Positions 1-7,401 of a DNA stretch of 47,972 nucleotides are shown here, in pieces. Within the stretch, counting starts at the first letter, position 1. Every line of letters starts with the position of its first letter. A model generated the notes under the pieces. The model saw only the letters and a list, made by a program, of their open reading frames with translations. It had not been told where the DNA came from and did no database searches. This stretch comes from a virus: positions 1-47,972 of IMG/VR virus record IMGVR_UViG_3300024432_000018; one strand, 5' to 3'. The position numbers and the translations under genes are program-made.

Positions 1-2
1 AG

Positions 3-266
3 CTTTATCCAGGTAGTGAAGATGGAAGGTTAAAGCTCAAAATGTTTGCTGAGATGAAAGGCAATGCAACAAGAGCAATAAAGAGTATATCAGAGCATAT
101 CACAAAAGATGGTATTCAATTGAAATTCAAGCTTCATGGAAAAGAAAAGTCACTTGAACTGCTTGGCAAACATCTTGGCATGTTTATGGAGAAATTCGAT
201 CTTGCCGATGATCTCAAAAAGATATTAGTTGAAAGAATCTTCACTGATAATAGGCCGAAAGAATGA
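3..266 (+). CDS. terS: Terminase small subunit, C-terminal part (gene split by window ends)
   Basis: This is the 3' end of the small-terminase gene that starts at 47574. Across the circular join the protein is about 177 residues. The part here is the helical, lysine-rich C-terminal half that would follow the DNA-binding N-terminus. The small subunit recognises the packaging site and recruits the large subunit. Its stop codon overlaps the start of the large terminase gene (ATGAGTG at 263), which implies translational coupling. An ATG at 42 lies inside the frame and is not the true start. Confidence 0.85.
   Translation, partial: LYPGSEDGRLKLKMFAEMKGNATRAIKSISEHITKDGIQLKFKLHGKEKSLELLGKHLGMFMEKFDLADDLKKILVERIFTDNRPKE
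6..131. repeat. Left copy of 126-bp terminal direct repeat
   Basis: These bases are identical to 47847-47972 at the other end of the window. Both copies lie inside the small-terminase gene in the same reading frame, and joining them restores one uninterrupted coding sequence. This is what an assembler leaves when it closes a circular or circularly permuted phage genome. The first five bases of the window (AGCTT) do not match the corresponding bases before the right copy (AACAA), so they look like an end artefact. Confidence 0.95.
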
Positions 267-1537
267 GTGTAGAGACACAGATACAAGATAAAGTGCAAAT
301 TCATTATCACTCTGGTCAAAAGAAGATATTTTTCGACTCTAAGGCCAAAAAGAAGGTTATAGCTAAAGGGCGTAGATTCGGGTTGACCAAAGGTTATGCT
401 AACCGAGCTATCGAATATCTGATAGATGGGATTGGTCCCGGATTGTGGATAGATACGGTGAATGCGAACATAGAAAGATATGTGGAGCGGTATTTTTTTC
501 CAGTATTGAGGCATATCCCTCAGAAGGATTGGAAGTGGAGGCAGCAGAGGAAGGAGCTTGAGATATTTGGCAATAAGCTTGATATGAGAAGCGCAGATAG
601 GCCGGAGTTGATTGAGGGTTTTGCCTATAAATTCATTATGCTGAATGAGGCGGGAATCATATTGAGGAAGGAATATCTTTATTACAATGCTATCCTTCCA
701 ATGACACTAGACTTTAATCCTGATTTCTATGTTGGTGGAACGCCCAAAGGTAAAGGCTTATTCCATGAATTAGCTGTTAAGGCAGACGACCCATTGACTG
801 AGAATCAGGAATTTTTCCGATTCACTTCGTTTGATAATCCATACCTAACGAAGAAGGATGTTGAAGAGCTCACGAAAGAGTTGCCTAAAGCTATCCAGGA
901 GCAGGAGGTATATGCTAAATTCTTAGAGGATGAATCGACTGTATTCAGGAATCTCTTGCAGTGTGCTACGGCAACGCCTCAAAACCCAGAGACAGGGAAG
1001 CGGTATTATCTGGGTGTGGATATAGCAAGAGTTCAGGATTATACAGTCATAGATGTATTAGATAGTGATGGCAACCAAGTTTACATGGATAGATTTAATA
1101 TATTAGATTGGAAGATACAGCGAGAGCGGATTAAATATGTTGCTCAGTTATACAATAATGCCCAGGTCTGGTTGGATGCTACAAGTATGGGTGGTGATAT
1201 GATGTATGAAGATCTGCGTGACTTGAATTTGGATGTTCAGCCATACAAGTTCACTAATGAGAGCAAGAAACAATTAGTCCAAGCTGAAATGATGGCATTA
1301 GAGCAAGAGAAAATAAGGATATTCAACAAGAATGACCCTAATGGAAAAGTGCAGTTCAATGAGATGGTGATATTCGAATATGAGATAACATCATCCGGTC
1401 TTATTAGGTATCAAGCCCCAGAGGGTTTTCATGATGATTGTGTTTATGGGTTGGCTTTGGCTAATTGGGGTGTTCAGCATGGGGGCGGAGGAGCCGTAGG
1501 GATACCGAAAGTGGGGACAGGTGATATATGGTCATGA
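263..1537 (+). CDS. terL: Terminase large subunit (ATPase/nuclease)
   Basis: This is the 424-residue packaging motor that pumps DNA into the prohead and cuts the concatemer. A Terminase_6-like Walker A segment, GRRFGLTKG, lies at residues 36-44. The C-terminal RNase H-like nuclease starts near residue 248 (YYLGVDIARVQDYTVIDVL), with further acidic sites in VWLDATSMGGD and the HDD motif near residue 390. Length is normal for the family. It overlaps the small subunit upstream and the portal downstream, the standard packaging order. The Walker A loop is slightly non-canonical (LTKG rather than GKT), as is common in this family. Confidence 0.93.
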   Translation: MSVETQIQDKVQIHYHSGQKKIFFDSKAKKKVIAKGRRFGLTKGYANRAIEYLIDGIGPGLWIDTVNANIERYVERYFFPVLRHIPQKDWKWRQQRKELEIFGNKLDMRSADRPELIEGFAYKFIMLNEAGIILRKEYLYYNAILPMTLDFNPDFYVGGTPKGKGLFHELAVKADDPLTENQEFFRFTSFDNPYLTKKDVEELTKELPKAIQEQEVYAKFLEDESTVFRNLLQCATATPQNPETGKRYYLGVDIARVQDYTVIDVLDSDGNQVYMDRFNILDWKIQRERIKYVAQLYNNAQVWLDATSMGGDMMYEDLRDLNLDVQPYKFTNESKKQLVQAEMMALEQEKIRIFNKNDPNGKVQFNEMVIFEYEITSSGLIRYQAPEGFHDDCVYGLALANWGVQHGGGGAVGIPKVGTGDIWS

Positions 1538-2994
1538 ACATAAAGAAATCCTTTGCATCTATAGTCGCTTCCCAGAAGACAAAGGCTAAATTCATGAAAT
1601 ACAAGATGTCTGCCCAGAAAGGGCGGGTGACAAAACTTGAGAATCAGGTCAGTAAACTCCAGCATCTTATGAAGGATGATATTCTTGCTTTGACTGATGC
1701 TGTGTCAGGCTATAAAGGTAACGCTTATCCCAGTTATGAATCCGCGGTGGCAGAGATAGACAGAAAATACAAGGGTGTAGCCGATTGGGGGGTATTGCAG
1801 ACAGGAAGTATTATCGACCTTCGAGCTGCCTTCATCATAGGCGATGGTTTAATAGTATCAGCAGAAGGTGAAGAGGCGGAAAAAGAACTGGAATGGGTAG
1901 AGGAATTTTTGAAATATAATGACCTTGACCGTGAGGTTGCCCAAGAGTTTGCTAAGGAAGCAGAGATTGAGGGCAAAATCGCCCTGAAGCTGGCGTTGGA
2001 GGAGGACAAAGAACAGGATAAAGAGGTAGGCGAAAAAAACAAGAAGTGGAAGGTGTCTGTCCGGTTCATTAGTTGGTTGGATAAGAAATATGAAGTCGTG
2101 CCTAATCCTTTGGACTATTTAGACTATCAAAAGCTCAAGTGGAAGGCTACGGGCAAACGTAAGGAAGAGACGCTTGATGCCAAGGAGTTTGTCTACAAGA
2201 AGTTCGGTGGTCGGATAATGAACCCGAATGAGGCCGCTCCGAAGATAATGAAATGCCTTCCTCAAATAGAGAGCTTTGATAAGGCACTGAGGGATTGGAG
2301 ACAGATTAATCACATCTTTGCTGGCCCAGTTTTCTATGCGGAATGTGAAGATCAGAAAGAAGTCGATGCCATGCTTACTGCCTTTACTGATAAAAACTTT
2401 AAGATTAATAAGATATTGGCCGGTACTGCTAAAGTATATTTTGTAAAATTAGATGTTGGGGGTATAGAGTCGATTGAAAATGAGATTGCGGACTTAGCAA
2501 AAGTGATAAGTGGCACGACTGGCGTTCCTGTCCATTGGTTTGGATTTGTGGATCTTATGTCAAATAGAGCAACGGCAGATGATCTTCTAAACATGATAAA
2601 TGCCGCCACAACTAAGGAACGGCAAACATGGATTGGAGCTTATGAGGAAGTTATACATAAGGCGATGATGATGTGGAATAATGCTGCAGAGAAAGGGATG
2701 AGCAAGGAGAAGCAGCTTGATCCTGATAAGATTAAGGTTGATATCCCGATCATAACCAAGATGCACTATGACCGATTGGAGAAGATATTCTTGCCTGCTG
2801 TTATAGCGGGTAAGATTTCCGATGAGGCTTGGCTGGCGATGTTACCTGGATTCGATGTTAAAGCAGAACTGGATAGAAAAGAGGAGAAGGAGAAGAGTGA
2901 GTTTGAACAGATAAAGAATGAGAATAAGGATTTAAAAGCCAATAAATTAGAGAAAGATTTGTTTGGAGGAAGTAAGAAGGAAGAGGAAGAATAA
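1528..2994 (+). CDS. Portal protein
   Basis: This 488-residue protein fits the portal by position (directly after the large terminase, overlapping it by 10 bases), size and composition. The core has the typical portal pattern of a glycine/aspartate-rich crown region, then a segment near residues 325-350 (SGTTGVPVHWFGFVDLMSN) resembling the portal loop that precedes the long stem helix. The C-terminus is a charged Lys/Glu-rich coil. The start at 1528 has AGGTG five bases upstream; an alternative ATG at 1534 would remove two residues. The portal forms the dodecameric DNA channel and binds the terminase. Confidence 0.85.
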   Translation: MVMNIKKSFASIVASQKTKAKFMKYKMSAQKGRVTKLENQVSKLQHLMKDDILALTDAVSGYKGNAYPSYESAVAEIDRKYKGVADWGVLQTGSIIDLRAAFIIGDGLIVSAEGEEAEKELEWVEEFLKYNDLDREVAQEFAKEAEIEGKIALKLALEEDKEQDKEVGEKNKKWKVSVRFISWLDKKYEVVPNPLDYLDYQKLKWKATGKRKEETLDAKEFVYKKFGGRIMNPNEAAPKIMKCLPQIESFDKALRDWRQINHIFAGPVFYAECEDQKEVDAMLTAFTDKNFKINKILAGTAKVYFVKLDVGGIESIENEIADLAKVISGTTGVPVHWFGFVDLMSNRATADDLLNMINAATTKERQTWIGAYEEVIHKAMMMWNNAAEKGMSKEKQLDPDKIKVDIPIITKMHYDRLEKIFLPAVIAGKISDEAWLAMLPGFDVKAELDRKEEKEKSEFEQIKNENKDLKANKLEKDLFGGSKKEEEE

Positions 2995-3171
2995 ATGAAG
3001 GATAAAAGAGTTGATATTTTACTGGAAACTTATGATGAGCATAAAAAATGTAACCATTGTACACAAGACCAAGGTTGTCACTGGTGTTTAAAGATGATGA
3101 AAGATGGGTTTCCAAAACAAGTAAATTGTTATGGATATATCAGGAGATGTGAATTAGAGAAGGAAGAATAA
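2995..3171 (+). CDS. Cys-rich 58-residue protein
   Basis: This short gene starts immediately after the portal stop (TAAATG) and ends flush with the next ATG. It has seven cysteines and two histidines, including CNHC and CHWC pairs, so it probably binds zinc. The spacing suggests cotranslation with the portal and the following gene. The function is not recognised; a small virion or host-takeover zinc-ribbon protein is possible. Confidence 0.6.
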   Translation: MKDKRVDILLETYDEHKKCNHCTQDQGCHWCLKMMKDGFPKQVNCYGYIRRCELEKEE

Positions 3172-3363
3172 ATGCCATATACAGAGATTAAGGAGGAAGT
3201 CGTAGATGGCAAGAGGAAGTGGTGTTTTCGGAACAAAGAAACGAGACAAAGGATTTGTGCTGATAGTCATGAAAAAGCCGTTAAAGCAATGAGAGCCAGG
3301 TATGCACATGCCCAAGAATTTTCCAGAATAAAGAGATTTGTATTAGTAAAGGAAGGCGATTAA
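3172..3363 (+). CDS. Small hypothetical protein, 63 aa
   Basis: A basic protein whose middle resembles the short substrate-like phage peptides that begin MPYTEIKEEVVDGKRKW and carry an HEKAVKAMRARYAH helix. It abuts its neighbours on both sides (TAAATG at the start, TAATG at the end). Similar short genes are common near phage portals, but no defined role is known to me. Confidence 0.6.
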   Translation: MPYTEIKEEVVDGKRKWCFRNKETRQRICADSHEKAVKAMRARYAHAQEFSRIKRFVLVKEGD

Positions 3364-3518
3364 TGTGTTGTGGCAAAATGATAAGAATTCCCAGTAAGCG
3401 GGAAAAGAGGATACTAACAACAGGAGATATAAGTATAGATTTAGATAGGGAAAATAGGGAGAAAAAAGATGATAACAACAAAACAAGTAAACGTGAACTT
3501 AGAAAAGGGTCGAATTAA
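3363..3518 (+). CDS. Small hypothetical protein, 51 aa
   Basis: It starts on the last base of the preceding stop (TAATG). The N-terminus, MCCGKMIRIPSKREKR, has a double cysteine and is followed by an acidic then basic tail. It overlaps the next gene by 50 bases in another frame, so the overlap makes this call less secure. I do not recognise a function. Confidence 0.45.
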   Translation: MCCGKMIRIPSKREKRILTTGDISIDLDRENREKKDDNNKTSKRELRKGSN

Positions 3519-3882
3519 GCTCAATCAGGTGACCACAAAGACTGTAGATGCCAGTATCAAGGTTGAGCCTCCAAAAGCACCGATTAAGGCAAAGAGCATT
3601 ACCACTACCACTCTTCCAGATGTTGCTGATATAGCAGAGAAGAAGAGGCGTGATGATATCATGGCAGAGCAGAAACTTGCCATGAAGGATAAGAAGAAGA
3701 TTGTGATGGTAGAAAAGGAGACAAGCTTTCAGGAAAACATAGTTACCTATCAAAAAGAGCAAAATGAAATAATAGCTAAAGAAAAGAGCCTGAAGATGAA
3801 GGCAGAAAAGAAGCCTTGGAATAAGATGAATACTAAAGAGAGAAAAGAATATCAGGCAGAGAAAGCAAGGAAAAAGAAATGA
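3469..3882 (+). CDS. Lys-rich structural-operon protein, 137 aa
   Basis: A strongly basic, helical protein with repeated KK pairs and a C-terminal tail ending AEKARKKK. GGGAG lies upstream of the start. Position between portal and probable protease suggests a head-assembly or internal DNA-binding protein. No family is recognised. Its stop codon overlaps the next start (ATGA). Confidence 0.6.
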   Translation: MITTKQVNVNLEKGRIKLNQVTTKTVDASIKVEPPKAPIKAKSITTTTLPDVADIAEKKRRDDIMAEQKLAMKDKKKIVMVEKETSFQENIVTYQKEQNEIIAKEKSLKMKAEKKPWNKMNTKERKEYQAEKARKKK

Positions 3883-4511
3883 AATTCACAGCTAAACTCC
3901 AGCAAATGGCATCCTCGGAGATAATGAATATTATCCCTAAAGATATCTATGAGGAGATTAAACAGCGAGATCCGCATCCGCTCTTTCAGGCTTATGTCGT
4001 AGGTCATGAGGGTGAGGCAACAGGTGAAGTGGTAGGAGTGGGGACAAAGATATTGAACTGGTTCTCATCGGCAATAAATAAGATATGGAAAAAGCTAAGT
4101 TATGGAATAAAAATATTTCATAGTCATAATGTAGACTCAAGTCACGAGGGACGGCAATCAATAGGAGAGGTTGTCGGTAAGGCAATAAAGACGATCAAAG
4201 ATAGGGTTAATGCCATAGCCATCATGTATATTTATCCTGAATATAGAGATTTAGGTTTTGACATAGCTTCGATAGAAGTTGATATGGACATTACTGGCGA
4301 CAATGTTCATGATGTGAATGTAGGGGATGTTACGGGGATTGCTTTGGGTAATTCGAAAATCGAGAAGCCCGGGTTTGAAGGTGCTACATTGTTATCCCAG
4401 ATTCAGGCGATGTCAAGGAAGTTGGAGATAACTGACGAACCTAAATGGGAACTCAGTTACAATAGAACTCGCCAAGGAGAACAAAGGTTCGAACTGGTGA
4501 AGGAGGCCTAA
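3879..4511 (+). CDS. Probable prohead maturation protease
   Basis: This 210-residue protein lies directly before a scaffold-like gene and the decoration/capsid genes, the usual place for the capsid protease. It has a conserved-looking HSHN...SSHEGRQSIGEVVG block near residues 85-110 and a second block at residues 140-170 with beta-strand character. Histidine and serine residues that could form a catalytic site are present, but the exact triad cannot be assigned from one sequence. It would cleave scaffold and capsid precursors in the prohead. An inactive structural homolog is the main alternative. Confidence 0.55.
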   Translation: MKFTAKLQQMASSEIMNIIPKDIYEEIKQRDPHPLFQAYVVGHEGEATGEVVGVGTKILNWFSSAINKIWKKLSYGIKIFHSHNVDSSHEGRQSIGEVVGKAIKTIKDRVNAIAIMYIYPEYRDLGFDIASIEVDMDITGDNVHDVNVGDVTGIALGNSKIEKPGFEGATLLSQIQAMSRKLEITDEPKWELSYNRTRQGEQRFELVKEA

Positions 4512-4512
4512 T

Positions 4513-5070
4513 ATGGCTGAAAAGATAACGCTAGGTGAGATTAAAGAAATCATCAAGGCGGAGAAAGTATCTCCGAGCGATCTGTTCGGAGTGGAAGATT
4601 TAACCACTGATCCATTAGTTATGGGATTCGTAGATTCTACTGTTAAGGAGCTGAAAGGCAAATTATCAGGAGAGTACGAGGCTCGCAAGAGAGTTGAGAA
4701 AGATGGCAATAAAGACAAAGATGATGCTGATGATGAGATGAAGAAGAAGGATGAGAAAATCAAGAAGCTAGAGATTGAGGGTGCAAAAAGAGACGCCACT
4801 GAGCTTTTTAGCTCAAAGATGAAGGAACGAAAACTTGGTAAACAACAAGAAGCATTCCTTAAATCAAAACAAAGCGGCTTCACACCCGAAGACCCCGAGA
4901 ATCTTGATAAAGAGGTTGATAAGTTCTTGGATAAAAACGTAGAGGAATACAATGCGACAGCCAAGATATTCGGACATAAAACAGATGAACCAAAAGGCGG
5001 AGAACCAAAAGGCGGAGGCGAGCCTGGTGAAGGTGGATCAAAAGAAGACGACGAATTAATACCGGATTGA
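4513..5070 (+). CDS. Scaffold-like protein
   Basis: A 185-residue, highly charged protein predicted to be mostly coiled coil (Glu/Lys/Asp-rich at residues 55-95), with a Gly/Pro/Lys-rich tail near residues 155-180. Charged helical composition, position between protease and decoration/capsid genes, and size fit a phage scaffolding protein that shapes the prohead and is then removed. It starts one base after the previous stop. Confidence 0.7.
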   Translation: MAEKITLGEIKEIIKAEKVSPSDLFGVEDLTTDPLVMGFVDSTVKELKGKLSGEYEARKRVEKDGNKDKDDADDEMKKKDEKIKKLEIEGAKRDATELFSSKMKERKLGKQQEAFLKSKQSGFTPEDPENLDKEVDKFLDKNVEEYNATAKIFGHKTDEPKGGEPKGGGEPGEGGSKEDDELIPD

Positions 5071-5142
5071 CCGGGAAAAGAACGGCAGGCAAAACAGCCG
5101 ATTGTCTGGGCGGAAAAAATCCAATAAGGCTGGAGTAGTATA

Positions 5143-5571
5143 ATGGCACAATTTTTAAGAACAGCAACACCTGACGGAGATTGGCGCAGCTTCAAATTTA
5201 CCAATGCACTCGTTCCGGCTTTAACACTGACCGAGGGTTTGATTTATCAGATCCAGGACACGATTGGGGTATTGCTTCTCGATATCCAATACACAGCAGC
5301 GGGATGCAAAAAAGCCAAGACAATCGGATCAGGCGAAGAGGGAGTTCTCATTTATCATGCGGAGAAAATCCGGGTCAACAAAGATACTGGAGTTGCATGT
5401 CTTCCAGGAGATGCAATTTATTGGAATGGAGTTCAAGGTGGAAATGTCAGTTGTAGATATTCAAGTGGTGGAATTTGGATTGGAATATGTGTATGGGCAG
5501 CCGCAGCGGGTGATACTACAGTTATAATTGACATGAAGGGTGAAGTTGGTCTGCTGGAGTTAATAGCATAA
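5143..5571 (+). CDS. Head decoration protein, DUF2190-like
   Basis: A 142-residue beta-rich protein with an alternating hydrophobic pattern and the segment CLPGDAIYWNGVQGG, typical of the DUF2190/capsid-cement proteins that sit just upstream of the major capsid gene. They trimerise on the capsid lattice and stabilise it against internal pressure. It is separated from the scaffold gene by 72 bases and from the capsid gene by 7 bases. If the glycosyltransferases downstream act on the virion, this surface protein is one candidate target. Confidence 0.7.
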   Translation: MAQFLRTATPDGDWRSFKFTNALVPALTLTEGLIYQIQDTIGVLLLDIQYTAAGCKKAKTIGSGEEGVLIYHAEKIRVNKDTGVACLPGDAIYWNGVQGGNVSCRYSSGGIWIGICVWAAAAGDTTVIIDMKGEVGLLELIA

Positions 5572-5578
5572 GGAGAAA

Positions 5579-6658
5579 ATGATGAGAGGAAAAATAATAA
5601 AAGACTGGGATAAGGTTGACTGGAGAAAACTCTTTGTTCCTGGAGAGAAAGACGTACAACATCAGCGTGCGCTAATGAAGGCACTTTCATTCTTTCTTGC
5701 TATTCCCAACACGAATGTTCCCACACAATTTGCTAGCGACGAGAAGTTCACAGAGAAAAAGAAAGAATTTGACACGGCCAGGATGCAATATTTTGCCACA
5801 CTGAACGATTTCCCCGCAACCGCAAAGGAAGTCATAGACAAATATCACGAACTTGCCGTATATGACAATGGTTTTGAGCAGATCTTCAATATGCGTGATT
5901 ATACCGGATCAAGAAGAGATGGCTTTTCCATTGATACAGTACGGGCAGGACTGACTTTCAGGAAGATGCTAACTGGTGAAAAACTTCATGTCTATCAGAT
6001 GGAAGGAGAGAGAGAGTTCATATACTTCGATTACTATGGCGGAGCACTTGGATGGGATAGGAAGCTCTTTGAGAACCAGGATTGGTGGCAGCTTGAGGAG
6101 AATGCGATTGAATTCAGGAATGAGGCATACAGGATCAGAGCAGCCACGTTTTATGCTTTAATTGAGGCAGTAGGTACGGCTGCTGGATGGGTTGATATTG
6201 GTTGGGCGGCTCATCCCGATGGCGTTGCAGCTGGAAATAGAGGCTATATAGCAGCAAGAGATGCTGCGACCATGAATCTTGCAGCCCAGACAATTCTTCT
6301 GGCATGTCAGGCCAGCGGTTACGGAATTTCAGCACAGAATGTCTCATTTATCATCCTTGCACCAATCCAATTGAGAGCACGAATCAAGCAGGCCCTGGGC
6401 GTAAGTTATGATACAGCAGATCGTGCGACTTCTGTTATCGACTACAATTTCACCACAATTATCACAACCATGCTTGCAGTGACAGATCATTATTGGGTAA
6501 TTCTTCCCAAGAGAAAAATTGTCGGTGGGGATAGGCTGAATTTGGAGACCTATTCTGAATTCGACATGCTTTCTCGGACGGATTCAGCAGCCGGATGGAT
6601 GGCTTTTGCAGGTGGAATTGGAGATACGGACCAGATGGAGCGTTGCAATATCGTTTAG
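5579..6658 (+). CDS. Major capsid protein
   Basis: A 359-residue protein with the length and composition of an HK97-fold capsid subunit, following scaffold and decoration genes and followed by an intrinsic terminator. The N-terminal 60 or so residues are charged and helical; the rest alternates strands with aromatic-rich stretches such as EREFIYFDYYGGALGWDRK near residues 142-162. AAGGAG lies just upstream of the ATG. The assignment rests on gene order, size and general pattern. Confidence 0.8.
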   Translation: MMRGKIIKDWDKVDWRKLFVPGEKDVQHQRALMKALSFFLAIPNTNVPTQFASDEKFTEKKKEFDTARMQYFATLNDFPATAKEVIDKYHELAVYDNGFEQIFNMRDYTGSRRDGFSIDTVRAGLTFRKMLTGEKLHVYQMEGEREFIYFDYYGGALGWDRKLFENQDWWQLEENAIEFRNEAYRIRAATFYALIEAVGTAAGWVDIGWAAHPDGVAAGNRGYIAARDAATMNLAAQTILLACQASGYGISAQNVSFIILAPIQLRARIKQALGVSYDTADRATSVIDYNFTTIITTMLAVTDHYWVILPKRKIVGGDRLNLETYSEFDMLSRTDSAAGWMAFAGGIGDTDQMERCNIV

Positions 6659-6680
6659 ATTGAAGTTAAGTTGAAATTAG

Positions 6681-6717
6681 AGAGAGGAGTAGGGGTAAAC
6701 ACCTATTCCTCTTTTCT
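6681..6717 (+). terminator. Intrinsic terminator after the capsid gene
   Basis: The stem AGAGGAGTAGG (6683-6693) pairs with CCTATTCCTCT (6702-6712) over 11 bp with one G-T wobble. The loop is 8 bases, and TTTTCTATA follows. It lies 22 bases after the capsid stop and before the first gene of the glycan block, so it should reduce transcription of the sugar-active genes relative to the capsid gene. Confidence 0.8.
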
Positions 6718-6731
6718 ATAAAGGAGAGAAT

Positions 6732-6962
6732 ATGACATTTAAAGCATCTGATATTAAGGTAACAATTAAAATGAAAAAGATTGTCAAATTATCAATATTA
6801 TTAAACATTTGGAAAGCTCATCTCTGTTCAGTTGATAGTTATCTTATAGCATTTTGGGCAATTACACACATAAGAATTTATTGGATTCACAAGAGAAAGA
6901 TATTCCCATATTTTGAATTATCAAAAATGGGTAGTTTGACACATTTTGGGTTAGAAACATGA
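6732..6962 (+). CDS. Hypothetical protein, 76 aa
   Basis: First gene after the capsid terminator, with AAAGGAGAG upstream of the ATG. It has a basic N-terminus and a hydrophobic/aromatic middle (residues 20-50), perhaps membrane-associated. It overlaps the following cupin gene by four bases (ATGA). The function is not recognised. Confidence 0.5.
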   Translation: MTFKASDIKVTIKMKKIVKLSILLNIWKAHLCSVDSYLIAFWAITHIRIYWIHKRKIFPYFELSKMGSLTHFGLET

Positions 6963-7300
6963 GACAAGGAAAGAACTGGGGATATACGACAGAATTCTTC
7001 CGTAATGCTATGGTCAGCACCTACCATCTTGAAATAAAGGAAGGTGGGTACTGCTCAGAGCATCGCCATAAACATAAATACAATCTGTTTTATGTTCTCT
7101 CTGGAGTATTGGAATTGACAATCTGGCGTGATAAGAAAAATAAAGATATAACTGTTATTGAAGCAGGGCAATCAACTGCAATATCACCTGGCTTTTATCA
7201 TAAATTCAAGGGATTAACAAAATGCGAGGCTATCGAAATCTATCAAGTTCTTTTGATTGATCCCGATATTGAGCGTAGAACAGTAGGGGGCATTAAATAA
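6959..7300 (+). CDS. Small cupin-domain protein
   Basis: A 113-residue single-domain cupin. The first metal-binding motif is visible as HRHKHKYN near residues 36-43, with the downstream glycine-rich turn LSGVLEL and a second motif ending in a histidine in SPGFYHKF. Small cupins of this kind include sugar epimerases/isomerases and sugar-binding proteins. At the head of the glycosyltransferase block a role in nucleotide-sugar modification is a reasonable inference, but the substrate is unknown. Confidence 0.75.
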   Translation: MRQGKNWGYTTEFFRNAMVSTYHLEIKEGGYCSEHRHKHKYNLFYVLSGVLELTIWRDKKNKDITVIEAGQSTAISPGFYHKFKGLTKCEAIEIYQVLLIDPDIERRTVGGIK

Positions 7301-7398
7301 TGGAAATACCATTTGCTGTAATTTGGATACTTATTGGTATAGGTTTCTTTTTTTTAATATTAACATTTATAGATTTAATAAGACATGGGGGGCATTAA
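7300..7398 (+). CDS. 32-residue single-TM micro-protein
   Basis: The ATG overlaps the cupin stop (TAATG). Almost the whole product is one hydrophobic segment (residues 6-24, rich in Ile, Leu and Phe) followed by a short basic tail RHGGH. The gene is flanked by a direct repeat, GGGGGCATTAAATA, at 7286-7299 and 7388-7401. It may be a genuine membrane peptide or a by-product of a duplication at this junction. Confidence 0.4.
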   Translation: MEIPFAVIWILIGIGFFFLILTFIDLIRHGGH

Positions 7399-7401
7399 AT
7401 A

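Noticed and set aside
1-131. HindIII site AAGCTT at 129-134 and leading AGCTT suggested cloning ends.
   Set aside because: The repeat is inside one gene and continuous across the join; the five odd bases are too few to infer a cloning vector, so they are treated as an end artefact.
134-514. Antisense reading frames within the terminase, portal, tape measure and other genes.
   Set aside because: They lie opposite genes with clear family motifs and have no ribosome sites or recognisable domains.
5071-5142. Possible terminator in the 72-base gap before the decoration gene.
   Set aside because: Only short imperfect pairing could be drawn and no T-run follows.
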